Part shown: positions 51,620 through 60,947 of the stretch, piece by piece
Position numbering within the stretch: the stretch's first letter is position 1
How the letters are laid out: every line of letters starts with the position of its first letter
Source: JAGOCV01 sp049445855
GTDB lineage: Bacteria; Pseudomonadota; Gammaproteobacteria; Burkholderiales; Burkholderiaceae_C
Length of the DNA stretch: 64,000 nucleotides
Direction of reading: 5' to 3'
NCBI RefSeq assembly: GCF_049445855.1
Contig: NZ_JBMSDV010000003.1
Location: 1-64,000, forward strand
Notes under the pieces: generated by a model
Database searches by the model: none
The model's input: only the letters and a program-made list of their open reading frames with translations
Told to the model about the DNA's origin: nothing
Program-made: the position numbers and the translations under genes

Positions 51620-51942
51620 GGCAGGTTGGGAGCGTACCGGATGGGCCGAAGTTCCGCGCGGGCCGGGCCGTTCGTGCGAAACCTTGCGCCACCGGTCGGT
51701 TGGGGGCTTGGTTTCCGGCGATGTTAGCTGCCAGCGCAACAGGAAACTTGGTCGATACTCCACCAGCCTGAATCGGGTGGCCCCGGCCCAGTCCGTAAGT
51801 GCAGCTGAGCAGCGGAGCGACGCGGGGAAAAAGGAGTCGCGTCTGTCTGAGCGAAGCGAGTTCAGCGACTCCCCCCGCGTCGTGAGCAGCGCAAGGCAGC
51901 CCGAAGGGCCTGCACTTCCGGACTGGGCCGGGGCCACCCGAT
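51620..51942. other. Intergenic between dsbD-like gene and MFS gene
   Basis: Apart from the 175-bp nested palindrome at 51770-51944 this stretch holds only the presumed dsbD-like promoter and leader (51620-51769), where no clear motif is seen. Confidence 0.5.
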
Positions 51943-51944
51943 TC
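51770..51944. repeat. 175-bp nested palindromic element
   Basis: The outer arms 51770-51795 and 51919-51944 are perfectly complementary over 26 bases. Inside, AAGTGCAG (51797) pairs with CTGCACTT (51910), CGACGCGGGG (51818) with CCCCGCGTCG (51873), and GGAGTCGC (51833) with GCGACTCC (51865). The whole segment can fold into one long interrupted hairpin. Its last bases overlap the MFS stop codon. It resembles dispersed palindromic repeats or a large 3' structure; no transposase is present. Confidence 0.85.
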
Positions 51945-53139
51945 AGGCGCTCTGCACCTCAGCAACAGCTTTTCGACTGGACACGGCCAGCCACAGCGCA
52001 ATGCCCGCAAATGCCACGACAGCATGGGCAACAGCAATCTTGAGCGCACTGTCGAAGATGAGCGGCGCGACCACGCCGGTGATGATGGCGAACAGCATCA
52101 TCTGCACGAAGCCCTGCATCGACGACGCCATGCCGCGCATCTCGGGGAAAGTTTCCATGGTGCGGACCGTCATGCCGGGCGTGGCCAGCGCCACGCCGAA
52201 GGTGTACACGCCCAGCGGGACCACGGCCCAGGGCACCGACGCGGTGAAGAGCAGGTTGTAGACCACGCCGCCTGTGACGGCCAATGCCATCACCACGAAG
52301 CCGGACTTGATGAGCGTTTCCATGCGCACCGAATGTGCGAGCCGCCCCGCCACCGCCGAGCCGCTGACCAGCCCGCCCACCAGTGGCAGGAACAGCCAGC
52401 CGAACGCCGTCTCGGGCTGGTGCAGGATGCCCATCACGAACGCCGCGGCCGAGCCCACGTACAAAGGCAGGCCGCCGAAGACGAGTGCGATGGACAGCGC
52501 CATCGTCATGAAGCGCGCGTGGCGCAGCGTCTTCGCATAGTTGGCCAGGATGTTTTTCAGGTGGAAGGGCTGGCGCTGCGACACCGGCAGCGTTTCGGGC
52601 AGCCCCTTCAGCGCCGCGACCAGCAGCAGTGCGGTGAACGCCGTGAGGAAGACGAAGTTGGCGCGCCAGCCGAAGTGCGCCTGCAGCCAGCCGCCGATCA
52701 GCGGCGCGAGTGCCGGCGCGATGCCGAACACCATCATGATCATCGAGGTGATGCGCTGCGCGTCGCTGCCGCTGAAACGGTCCTGCACCATGGCGCGCGA
52801 GATCACGATGCCTGCGCCGGCGGCCAGGCCCTGAAGGCCGCGGATGAAGATCAGCGCGCCCGCGCTCGGCGCGAAGATGGCGCAGGCCGAGAACAGCGTG
52901 AAGAACGCCATCGAGACGAGCATCACGCGGCGGCGGCCGAACGAGTCGGACAGTGTGCCGTAGAACAGCATCATCACGGCCAGACCCATGATGTAGATCG
53001 ACAGCGTCTGTTGCACGACGGCCGGCGGCACGCCGAACTCCGCGCCGATGGCGGGGAACGAGGGAAGGTAGGTGTCGATGCCCAGGGGGCCGACCATCGT
53101 GATCAGGGCAAGCACGACGGTCAGGAAAGTCGGATGCAT
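51943..53139 (-). CDS. Bcr/CflA-type MFS multidrug exporter
   Basis: 398 residues and about 12 membrane helices. MFS motif A is seen in YGTLSDSFGRRRVML, and the first helix has ITMVGPLGIDTYLPSFPAIG, the Asp-containing pattern of the Bcr/CflA drug-resistance group. Substrates cannot be predicted. The start is ATG 53139; an in-frame ATG at 53178 with GGGAAG upstream is possible. The LysR regulator lies upstream on the same strand (74 bases from the MFS start). Confidence 0.85.
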   Translation of the reverse strand: MHPTFLTVVLALITMVGPLGIDTYLPSFPAIGAEFGVPPAVVQQTLSIYIMGLAVMMLFYGTLSDSFGRRRVMLVSMAFFTLFSACAIFAPSAGALIFIRGLQGLAAGAGIVISRAMVQDRFSGSDAQRITSMIMMVFGIAPALAPLIGGWLQAHFGWRANFVFLTAFTALLLVAALKGLPETLPVSQRQPFHLKNILANYAKTLRHARFMTMALSIALVFGGLPLYVGSAAAFVMGILHQPETAFGWLFLPLVGGLVSGSAVAGRLAHSVRMETLIKSGFVVMALAVTGGVVYNLLFTASVPWAVVPLGVYTFGVALATPGMTVRTMETFPEMRGMASSMQGFVQMMLFAIITGVVAPLIFDSALKIAVAHAVVAFAGIALWLAVSSRKAVAEVQSA

Positions 53140-53161
53140 GAAAAGGAAACCGGGACGGTAC

Positions 53162-53177
53162 TGCGGGTAAACCCGCA
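53162..53177. promoter_or_regulatory. Small inverted repeat before the MFS gene
   Basis: TGCGGGT-AA-ACCCGCA, a perfect 7-bp inverted repeat between the LysR stop and the MFS start. It could be an operator or an RNA hairpin at the MFS leader. Confidence 0.35.
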
Positions 53178-53213
53178 TTCTTCCCGGTTTTGCCGCCTGG
53201 CGTGCGCGGGGGG

Positions 53214-54143
53214 TTATCCGGCCGTCGCGCGGCCGAACAGCCGGTGCACCTGCTGGCGCATCCACTGGTGCGCCGCGTCGCGCGCGGTGCTCGCATGCCA
53301 CACGAGGCGCACTTCATACGCGGGCGACGCGCGCTCGGGCAGGTCCCACACGCGCAGGCCATGGCGCTCGTGCAGGTTGGCGGCGTACATCTGCGGCACG
53401 ATGGCCAGCAGGTCGGTGTTCATCGCGAGGTCGGGTAGCGCGCCGAAGTGGCGCGCACGCACGACGATGCGGTCCGAGAGCTTCAGGCGCGCGAGCATGT
53501 CGTCCACTGTGTGGTGGAAGGTCGCGGTGGGGGCGGCGACGACGATGGACGCACCCGCGAGTTGCTGCGTGGTCAGGCGCGAACCCGCGCGGCCGGTGGC
53601 GGGCCGCCAGTGCGCCGAGGTCATGGCGACGTAGTGCTCGCGGAACAGCAGCTCGGCGCGCACGCCCTGATGGCGCGGCTGCAGGATGCCGATGGCCAGA
53701 TCGATCTCGCGCGCCTCGAGCGCGGCGGGCACGTCGGCCGCCGCGACGGCCACGTTGTAGAGATGCGCATTGGGTGCCTGCTCGCGCAGTGCGGCTGCGA
53801 GGGGCGGCAGGAACATCATCTCGCCGAGGTCGGAGAGCGAAAGACGCCAGCGCATCTCGCTGGTCGCGGCTTCGAATTCCTCGCGCCCGGTGACGAGCCC
53901 TTCCAGTGCGCGAAGCTGCTCCTGTACCTCGGGCGCGATGCGCTCGCACAGGCGCGTGGGCTTGAGGCCATCCGGGGCACGCACGAACAGGTCGTCGTGG
54001 AAATAGTCGCGCAGCCGCGCCAGTGCGTTGCTGGTGGCCGGCTGCGACAGCGACAACGCCTTGCCGGCGGCCGTGACCGAGCCGGTGCGGTGGATGGCTG
54101 CGAGCACGCGCAGCAGGTTGAGGTCGAGTTGCCGGAAGTTCAT
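53214..54143 (-). CDS. LysR-family transcriptional regulator
   Basis: 309 residues. The N-terminal winged helix-turn-helix (about 5-65; SVTAAGKALSLSQPATSNAL) and the LysR substrate-binding domain (about 90-300) are clear. It is divergent from the ferredoxin oxidoreductase operon, with a palindrome between them (54177-54192), so it probably controls that operon, its own gene and perhaps the MFS gene. The inducer is unknown. Confidence 0.92.
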   Translation of the reverse strand: MNFRQLDLNLLRVLAAIHRTGSVTAAGKALSLSQPATSNALARLRDYFHDDLFVRAPDGLKPTRLCERIAPEVQEQLRALEGLVTGREEFEAATSEMRWRLSLSDLGEMMFLPPLAAALREQAPNAHLYNVAVAAADVPAALEAREIDLAIGILQPRHQGVRAELLFREHYVAMTSAHWRPATGRAGSRLTTQQLAGASIVVAAPTATFHHTVDDMLARLKLSDRIVVRARHFGALPDLAMNTDLLAIVPQMYAANLHERHGLRVWDLPERASPAYEVRLVWHASTARDAAHQWMRQQVHRLFGRATAG

Positions 54144-54176
54144 GCGGGCGGTGTCCCGGGGTATTCGGAAACGATA

Positions 54177-54192
54177 TCAGGGTTGACCCTGA
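54177..54192. promoter_or_regulatory. Palindrome between LysR gene and oxidoreductase operon
   Basis: TCAGGGT-TG-ACCCTGA, a perfect 7-bp inverted repeat, lies 34 bases upstream of the LysR start and 119 bases upstream of the oxidoreductase start. It is a candidate LysR recognition site. Confidence 0.5.
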
Positions 54193-54310
54193 TTATCCAT
54201 GCCGTGAATGGAGGACATCCAGAATATCCATTGGTCAAGCAGGGCGCGACGCCCTAGATTGGCGCACCTCAAACCAGTACTCCCCGGTACGACGACGAAG
54301 GAGACGGCTC

Positions 54311-56458
54311 TTGGAGCGCTCATTCCACGATGAAATCGAGGCGCTGAAACTCGGCGCCGGAGAAACATTCCACGGCGAAGGCATCCTCGCCGTGACCAAG
54401 GCCCTGCTCGAGTCCGGCGTGACCTACGTCGGCGGCTACCAGGGCTCGCCCATCTCGCACCTGCTGGATGTGATGGTGCAGGCGCGCGACTACCTCGACG
54501 AACTCGGCGTGCATGTCGAGGCCTGTACCAACGAATCGTCGGCGGCTGCGATGCTGGCCGGCTCGATCATGTACCCGGTGCGTGGCGCAGTGACATGGAA
54601 GTCGGTGGTCGGCACCAACGTTGCGTCGGACGCGCTGTCCAACCTCGCGTCGCCCGGGGTGATGGGTGGCGCGCTCATCGTCGTGGGCGAGGACTACGGC
54701 GAGGGTGCGAGTGTGATCCAGGAACGCACGCATGCCTTCGCGATGAAGTCCGCACTGTGGTTGCTGGACCCGCGTCCCAACCTGCCGACCATCGTGCGCA
54801 TGGTGCACAAGGGGTTCGAGTTGTCGGAAGCGTCGAACACGCCGGTGATGATGGAGTTGCGAATCCGCACTTGCCACGTGCGCGGCAGCTTCACCGCCAG
54901 CGACAACGTCGCGCCCGCCATTTCCAGCCGCAACCTGCAGCAGGAGCCGGCCGGCTTCAGCTATGCGCGGCTCGCGCATCCGCCCGCCACGTATGCGCAC
55001 GAGAAGCTCAAGTACGACTCGCGCATGCCGGCCGCGCGCCGCTTCATCGAAGCGGAGGGCCTCAATGAACTGTTCGACGGTCGGCATGAAGACGTGGGCC
55101 TGATCGTGCAGGGTGGTCTCTACAACACGACCATCCGTGCGCTGCAACGTGCGGGCCTGGCCGATACCGAGGGCAACAGCCAGATCCCGCTGCTGGTGTT
55201 GAACGTCGTATATCCGCTCGTGCCCGAGCAGATCTCGAAGTTCTGCGCCGGCAAGAAGGCTGTGATGGTGCTCGAAGAGGGCCAGCCGGAATTCATCGAG
55301 CAGGACGTCGCCACCCTCCTGCGCCGTGCCGACCTGCAGACGAAGCTGCACGGCAAGGACCGCCTCATCATGGGCGGCGAGTACACGGCCGAGGTCATCC
55401 TGAACGGTGTGCTGTCTTTCGCACGCGACTACCTGCCGCAGGCCGATGTGCAGGCCGGCCATGACTTCAACGGCGAACTTGCCGCCGCCCGCCAGCAGGC
55501 GGCCGAAGCGCTCGGCGGCCCCGTGCCTCCGCGCCCGCCGAATTTCTGCACGGGCTGCCCCGAGCGGCCGGTGTTCGCCGCGCTGAAACTCGTGGAGCGC
55601 GAGGTCGGCAAGCTGCACATCTCGGCCGACATCGGCTGCCACTCGTTCGCGACCTTCGAGCCGTTCTCGTTCGGCAATTCCATCCTCGGCTACGGCATGA
55701 GCATGGCGTCGAGCGCGGCGGTGAAGAACTTTTCCGCGCGCCGCCCCGTGGCGATCATGGGCGACGGCGGCTTCTGGCACAACGGCCTGCTGTCGGGCGT
55801 GTCGTCCGCGTTGCTCAACAAGGGCGACGGCGTGCTGGTGATCATGAAGAACGGCTACACCTCGGCCACCGGCACGCAGGAGACGATGTCCACGCCGGCG
55901 TCCGAAGCCAAGCGCGTGGCCGAAGGGTCGAGCGCCACGGGCGACGAGGTCACCATCGAGAACACGCTCAAGGGCATGGGCGTGAAGTGGATGCGCACGG
56001 TGCACAACTACCGCGTCGCCAGCGTGCGCAAGGTGCTCAAGGAAGCGATCACCTCGCCGTTCACGGGCCTGAAGGTGGTGATCGCCGAAGGTGAGTGCCA
56101 GCTCGAGCGCCAGCGGCGTCTCAAGCCCTTGCGTGCGAAGCGCCTCAAGGAAGGCCTGCGCGTGGTGCGCACGCGCTACGGCGTGGACGAAGACACCTGC
56201 ACCGGCGACCACTCGTGCATCCGCCTGTCGGGCTGCCCGACGCTCACGGTGAAGAACTCGGCCGATCCGCTCAGGCGCGAACCGGTGGCGCATGTCACCA
56301 ACGGCTGCGTGGGCTGCGGCCTGTGCGGCGAGGTGGCCGATGCGGCGGTGCTCTGCCCGTCGTTCCACAAGATCGAGATCGTCACCAATCCCAACTGGTG
56401 GGACCGCACGACGGATCGGCTCAACCGCTTCTTCATCGGCCTCCTGCAACCTGCATGA
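54311..56458 (+). CDS. Indolepyruvate:ferredoxin oxidoreductase-like, alpha-type subunit
   Basis: 715 residues. The N-terminal pyrimidine domain of 2-oxoacid oxidoreductases (GGYQGSPISHLLDVM) comes first. The TPP-binding domain has FCTGCPERP, DIGCHSF and MGDGGFWHNG (about 480-490). A C-terminal ferredoxin-like part has Cys clusters CTGDHSCIRLSGCP and CVGCGLCGEVADAAVLCP for two Fe-S centres. The enzyme decarboxylates aryl-pyruvates from transaminated aromatic amino acids to acyl-CoA. Start TTG 54311 has AAGGAGA upstream. The stop overlaps the next ATG. Confidence 0.88.
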   Translation: MERSFHDEIEALKLGAGETFHGEGILAVTKALLESGVTYVGGYQGSPISHLLDVMVQARDYLDELGVHVEACTNESSAAAMLAGSIMYPVRGAVTWKSVVGTNVASDALSNLASPGVMGGALIVVGEDYGEGASVIQERTHAFAMKSALWLLDPRPNLPTIVRMVHKGFELSEASNTPVMMELRIRTCHVRGSFTASDNVAPAISSRNLQQEPAGFSYARLAHPPATYAHEKLKYDSRMPAARRFIEAEGLNELFDGRHEDVGLIVQGGLYNTTIRALQRAGLADTEGNSQIPLLVLNVVYPLVPEQISKFCAGKKAVMVLEEGQPEFIEQDVATLLRRADLQTKLHGKDRLIMGGEYTAEVILNGVLSFARDYLPQADVQAGHDFNGELAAARQQAAEALGGPVPPRPPNFCTGCPERPVFAALKLVEREVGKLHISADIGCHSFATFEPFSFGNSILGYGMSMASSAAVKNFSARRPVAIMGDGGFWHNGLLSGVSSALLNKGDGVLVIMKNGYTSATGTQETMSTPASEAKRVAEGSSATGDEVTIENTLKGMGVKWMRTVHNYRVASVRKVLKEAITSPFTGLKVVIAEGECQLERQRRLKPLRAKRLKEGLRVVRTRYGVDEDTCTGDHSCIRLSGCPTLTVKNSADPLRREPVAHVTNGCVGCGLCGEVADAAVLCPSFHKIEIVTNPNWWDRTTDRLNRFFIGLLQPA

Positions 56459-58056
56459 CCCTGAACATGGCCGACAACGACAACAAACCTTATTCGATCC
56501 TGATCGCCGCGCTCGGCGGCGAAGGCGGCGGTGTGCTGGCCGACTGGCTGGTGCAGTGCGCGCTGGAGCAGGGCCTGCCGGTACAGGCGACCTCGGTGCC
56601 CGGCGTCGCACAACGCACGGGCGCGACGAGCTACTACATCGAGATGCTGCGCGCGCCGCTGGCCGAAGGCGCGGCGCCGCCGGTGCTCGCGCTCACGCCG
56701 GTGCCCGGGCACGTGGACGTGGTGATCGCGAGCGAAATGCTCGAAGCCGCGCGCGTGATGGAACGCGGCTTCGTCACGCCCTCGCGCACGGCGCTGCTGT
56801 CGTCCACCAGCCGCGTGTACACCACGTTCGAGAAGATGCACATGGCCGACGGCCGTTACGACACGCAGCGCATGCAGCAGGCGGCGCGCACGCTCGCGCG
56901 GCATGCCGTGTTGTTCGACATGGAGGCCATCGCGGCGCAGAGCGGCACCGTCATTTCCGCCGTGATGTTCGGCGCGCTCGCCGGCGCGGGCGTGCTGCCC
57001 TGGCCTCGCAGCGTGTGCGAGGACGCGATCCGTTCCTCCGGCAAGGGTGTGGCCGCGAGCCTCGAGGGCTTCGCGCGCGCATTCGATGCGGCGGCGCTCG
57101 GCGCGCCCGCACCCGAGGCCGCCGTGCAGCCCGAAGCGGCGAAGGTCCTGGCCGATGCGGTGACGACGGGCCTGCCGCTCATCGTGCGTGACGCGTGGGC
57201 CGCGAGCATGGTGTCCTGGCCCGCCGGCGTGCAACTGCTTGCCGTGCACGGCGCGTTGCGCTGCCGTGACTACCAGGACGACGCGTATGCCGAGCGCTTC
57301 CTCACAGGCGTCGAGCAACTGTGCAGCGCACCGACCACCACCGCCGCCAACGAAGCGCTGGAAGAAGCAGTGCGCCACCTCGCGCTGTGGATGTGCTTCG
57401 AGGACGTGATCCGCGTGGCCGACCTCAAGTCGCGCCGAAGCCGTACGCTGCGCGTGCGCGGCGAAGCGCAGGCGAAAGCCGATGACATCGTGCGCATCAC
57501 CGAGCATTTCAAACCCGGCATCGACGAGATCGCGGCGGTGTTGCCCAGGTCCATCGGCGCGCGACTCATGGCGCTGGCCGAGAAGCGCGGATGGAAGGCC
57601 GCGCACGTCGGGCTGCACATCCGCTCCACCAGCCTGTGGGGCTACCTGATGCTGCGCTTCCTCGCGCGTCTGCGCCCGTGGAGGCCGTCGTCGCTGCGTT
57701 TCGCGCAGGAGCACGAAGCCCTGCGCGCGTGGCTCGACGCGGTGCGTCATGTGCTGCCGCTGTCACCGAAGCTTGCGCTTGCCATGGCCGGCTTGCCGCA
57801 GGTGCTCAAGGGCTATGGCGACACGCAGGTGCGCGGCCGCCAGAACTACGCGCGGCTGTGGGCCGCGCACGTGACGCCAGTGCTCGGCGGGCACGTCGAT
57901 GTCGAGACGGCCGCGAAGGACCTGCAGGCCGCCATCCGCGCGACGCTGGCCGACCCGGAGGGCAAGCTCAACGCCGCCGCACCGCGCGAGATCGTGGCGC
58001 AACCCATCCACTGGATGCCCCGCGAAAGGGAAAACACCATCACGCAGCAGACGTGA
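56455..58056 (+). CDS. Indolepyruvate oxidoreductase beta-type subunit with C-terminal extension
   Basis: 533 residues. The first about 190 residues match the gamma domain of pyruvate/indolepyruvate oxidoreductases (ALGGEGGGVLADWLVQCALE, SVPGVAQRTGATSYY). The remaining about 340 residues are an extra helical domain of the DUF6537 type seen in fused aerobic enzymes. It is coupled to the alpha-type gene by an ATGA overlap, so the two should form a 1:1 complex. Aerobic beta-proteobacteria use such enzymes in aromatic amino acid breakdown. Confidence 0.84.
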   Translation: MTLNMADNDNKPYSILIAALGGEGGGVLADWLVQCALEQGLPVQATSVPGVAQRTGATSYYIEMLRAPLAEGAAPPVLALTPVPGHVDVVIASEMLEAARVMERGFVTPSRTALLSSTSRVYTTFEKMHMADGRYDTQRMQQAARTLARHAVLFDMEAIAAQSGTVISAVMFGALAGAGVLPWPRSVCEDAIRSSGKGVAASLEGFARAFDAAALGAPAPEAAVQPEAAKVLADAVTTGLPLIVRDAWAASMVSWPAGVQLLAVHGALRCRDYQDDAYAERFLTGVEQLCSAPTTTAANEALEEAVRHLALWMCFEDVIRVADLKSRRSRTLRVRGEAQAKADDIVRITEHFKPGIDEIAAVLPRSIGARLMALAEKRGWKAAHVGLHIRSTSLWGYLMLRFLARLRPWRPSSLRFAQEHEALRAWLDAVRHVLPLSPKLALAMAGLPQVLKGYGDTQVRGRQNYARLWAAHVTPVLGGHVDVETAAKDLQAAIRATLADPEGKLNAAAPREIVAQPIHWMPRERENTITQQT

Positions 58057-58118
58057 ATCGCCCATCATCCGCACACCGGATTGATTCATTTTCATAACCA
58101 ACGGAACAGGAGACAAAC

Positions 58119-59147
58119 ATGAGATTCCTTCAAACCTCCCTGCGCTGCGTCGCGGTGGCCGCACTGGCTGCGGCATCGGTTGCGGCCAGCGCACAGGACA
58201 AGCCCGTCGAGATGAAATTCGCGCACTGGCTGCCGGGCACGCACCCGCTGGCCAAGCTGGGCTTCGAGCCCTGGGCGAAGTCGGTCGAGGCTGCCTCCAA
58301 GGGCAGCATCAAGGTCGCGTTCTTCCCCGCGCAGCAGCTGGGCAAGGCGGCCGACCACTACGACATGGCGCGTGACGGCATCGCCGACATGACCTGGGTG
58401 AACCCCGGCTACCAGGCCGGCCGTTTCCCGCTGATCGCCGTGGGCGAACTGCCCTTCCTGATCGGCAAGCCCGGCCCCGGTTCGTCGGCGCTCGACCAGT
58501 GGTACCGCAAGTACGCCGCCAATGAAATGAAGGACGTGAAGCTGTGCATGGTCCACCTGCACGTGGGCACGTTCCACTCCAAGAAGGCGATCACGGAGCC
58601 GTCGCAGATCAAGGGCATGAAGATCCGTTCGTCCAACGGCACCAACGCGGCTTTCATGAGCCTGCTGGGCGCGACCAACGTGCAGGTGTCGGCGCCCGAA
58701 GCGCGTGACGCCATCGACAAGGGCGTGGCCGATGCGCTGTCGTTCCCCTGGGGCTCGGTGATCACCTTCGGCATCGACAAGGCCACCAAGTTCCACACCG
58801 ACATGCGCCTGTACGCCTCTGACTTCGTGTGGGTGATGAACAAGGGCTGGTACGACAAGCTCGCCGCCGGCCAGAAGAAAGTGATCGACGACCACTGCAA
58901 CAACGAGTGGGCCGGCAAGGTCGGCGCAGGCTGGGGCGACGACGAGGACTCGGGCCGCGAGAAGATGCAGGCCATGGGCGGCCACACCATCGTGCCGGTG
59001 ACCGCGCAGCAACTCGATGCCTGGAAGAAGGCCGCCGAGCCGCTGTACGGCACCTGGATCGCCAGCGCAGACAAGGTCGGCGTGAACGGCAAGCAGGCGC
59101 TGGATGACCTGAAGAAGGAACTCGCCACACGCGGTGGAAGTAATTGA
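58119..59147 (+). CDS. TRAP transporter solute-binding protein (DctP-type)
   Basis: 342 residues. A signal peptide (about 1-25, cut near ASAQD), then the DctP fold (MKFAHWLPGTHPLAKLGFEP, GMKIRSSNGTNAAFMSLLGA). It binds an organic acid in the periplasm for the two membrane subunits that follow. The ligand is unknown; the upstream oxidoreductase suggests a 2-oxoacid or aromatic acid. The AGGAGA Shine-Dalgarno is clear. Confidence 0.92.
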   Translation: MRFLQTSLRCVAVAALAAASVAASAQDKPVEMKFAHWLPGTHPLAKLGFEPWAKSVEAASKGSIKVAFFPAQQLGKAADHYDMARDGIADMTWVNPGYQAGRFPLIAVGELPFLIGKPGPGSSALDQWYRKYAANEMKDVKLCMVHLHVGTFHSKKAITEPSQIKGMKIRSSNGTNAAFMSLLGATNVQVSAPEARDAIDKGVADALSFPWGSVITFGIDKATKFHTDMRLYASDFVWVMNKGWYDKLAAGQKKVIDDHCNNEWAGKVGAGWGDDEDSGREKMQAMGGHTIVPVTAQQLDAWKKAAEPLYGTWIASADKVGVNGKQALDDLKKELATRGGSN

Positions 59148-59656
59148 AAAAGCTGCTCTCGGCCACTGAAACGGTGGCCGCCTTTTTCCTGCTGGCGATT
59201 GCGCTGCTGGCGGCCGGCAACGTGCTGCTGCGCGATCTTTTCAGCATGTCGATTCCCGACTGGTATGACGGTTCGCGCCTGCTGCAAGGCATCGCGCTGT
59301 TCTGGGGTGTGGCGCTGGCCACTTATTACGGCAGCCACATCTGTGTGGACATCGTCTGGGAGCATCTCAAGGACAACGGTCGCCGCGCGCTCGATGTCAT
59401 TGCGACGGTGGTCACGCTGGCCTTCCTCGCACCGCTGGCATGGATGGTGTGGGTGAAGGTGGGCAACACCGGCACACAAGGCACCATGGACCTGCGCCTG
59501 CCGATGGTCTGGTTCTATGCGGTGGCGGCGGTAGGCATGACCGTGGCGGCGCTGCTGTGCGTGGTGCGCATCGTGCGCCTGCTGCAGCGCGACGAGGCGA
59601 GCCTCAGGCCCGTGCCGATTGCAAATGCGGAGTCGGGGGATTTCGATGGATCGTGA
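59144..59656 (+). CDS. TRAP transporter small membrane subunit (DctQ-type)
   Basis: 170 residues and four membrane helices (about 7-27, 43-63, 84-104, 122-143), typical of DctQ. It begins at TTG 59144 overlapping the dctP stop, which marks translational coupling. It overlaps the dctM-type gene by 11 bases. Confidence 0.88.
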   Translation: MKKLLSATETVAAFFLLAIALLAAGNVLLRDLFSMSIPDWYDGSRLLQGIALFWGVALATYYGSHICVDIVWEHLKDNGRRALDVIATVVTLAFLAPLAWMVWVKVGNTGTQGTMDLRLPMVWFYAVAAVGMTVAALLCVVRIVRLLQRDEASLRPVPIANAESGDFDGS

Positions 59657-60947
59657 TCTCGTCGCGCTGCTCGGCTTCGTCGGCATGTTCGCGCTGATGG
59701 CGCTGCGCGTGCCCATCGGCGTGGCCATGGGCATTGCGGGCGCGGGCGGCTTCGCGCTGCTGTCCGGCGTGAAGCCCGGCCTGAACCTGCTGGCCAATGT
59801 GCCGCTGTCGGTCGTCACCGACTACAACCTCGCGGTCATCCCGATGTTCATCCTGATGGGCGCGTTCGCATCGCGTGCCGGCATGAGCACCGAGCTGTTC
59901 AACGCAGGGCGCGCCTGGCTCGGCCACATGCGCGGCGGGCTTGCGATGGCGGCTGTCGCGGCTTGCGGCGGCTTCGCGGCCATCAACGGCTCATCGGTCG
60001 CCACGGCGGCCACCATGTCGCAGGTCGCGCTGCCCGAAATGCGCAAGGCCGGCTACGACCCCGGCATCTCGGCCGGTCTCATTGCGGCAGGGGGAACGCT
60101 GGGCATCATGATCCCGCCCTCGGTGATCTTCGTGCTCTACGGCATCATGACGGAGACCGACGTCACCAAGCTGTTCGCGGCCGGTGTGATCCCGGGGATC
60201 ATGGCGGTCGCTTTCTACTTCTTCGTGGTGCAGCTCATCGCCTGGCGCAACCCCGACCGGATGCCGCGCGGCCCGCTGTTCAGCTGGGGCGACCGCTTCC
60301 GCTCGCTGCGCGACCTGTGGGCGACGATCCTGCTGTTCATCGGCGTGCTCGGCGGCATCTACGGCGGCATCTTCACCGTGGAGGAAGCCTCGGGCATCGG
60401 CGCGACGGGCGCGCTCATCATCGGCATCGCGCGCGGCAGGCTCGGCCCGAAGGAAATCAAGGCTGCGCTCATCGACACGCTGCGCGTCTCGTCCGCCATC
60501 ATGATGATCGTGATCGGCGCCTACCTGTTCGGCTACTTCCTCACCATCACGCAGTTCACGCAGAAGTCGGTGGACTTCCTCGTGCACCTGCCGGTCGGCC
60601 CGTACGGCGTGCTCGCGCTCATCATGGTGGGGTACTTCATCCTCGGCGCGGTGATGGACGAGCTCGCGATGATCCTGCTCACCGTGCCCATCGTGTTCCC
60701 CGCGATGATGCAGCTGGGGTTCGATCCGGTGTGGTTCGGCGTGATCATCGTGATGGCGGTGACCTTCGGCATGATCTGCCCGCCGGTGGGCATCAACGTC
60801 TTCGTGATCAACTCGATCGCGCGGGACATCACGCTCACGCGCATCTACCGCGGCACCATGCCCTTCATCGCGATCGACGTGGCGCGCCTGGTCATCCTCT
60901 GCGCCTTTCCGGCGATCTCGCTCTGGTTGCCGGGCTTCGTGAAGTAG
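59646..60947 (+). CDS. TRAP transporter large membrane subunit (DctM-type)
   Basis: 433 residues and about 12 membrane helices. Family motifs include LLANVPLSVVTDYNLAVIPM, INGSSVATAATMSQVALPEM and GLIAAGGTLGIMIPPSVIFV. It forms the sodium-driven channel of the DctPQM system. The ATG at 59646 has a GGGGG purine-rich stretch upstream. Its 3' end overlaps the convergent Lrp gene by 56 bases. Confidence 0.92.
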   Translation: MDRDLVALLGFVGMFALMALRVPIGVAMGIAGAGGFALLSGVKPGLNLLANVPLSVVTDYNLAVIPMFILMGAFASRAGMSTELFNAGRAWLGHMRGGLAMAAVAACGGFAAINGSSVATAATMSQVALPEMRKAGYDPGISAGLIAAGGTLGIMIPPSVIFVLYGIMTETDVTKLFAAGVIPGIMAVAFYFFVVQLIAWRNPDRMPRGPLFSWGDRFRSLRDLWATILLFIGVLGGIYGGIFTVEEASGIGATGALIIGIARGRLGPKEIKAALIDTLRVSSAIMMIVIGAYLFGYFLTITQFTQKSVDFLVHLPVGPYGVLALIMVGYFILGAVMDELAMILLTVPIVFPAMMQLGFDPVWFGVIIVMAVTFGMICPPVGINVFVINSIARDITLTRIYRGTMPFIAIDVARLVILCAFPAISLWLPGFVK

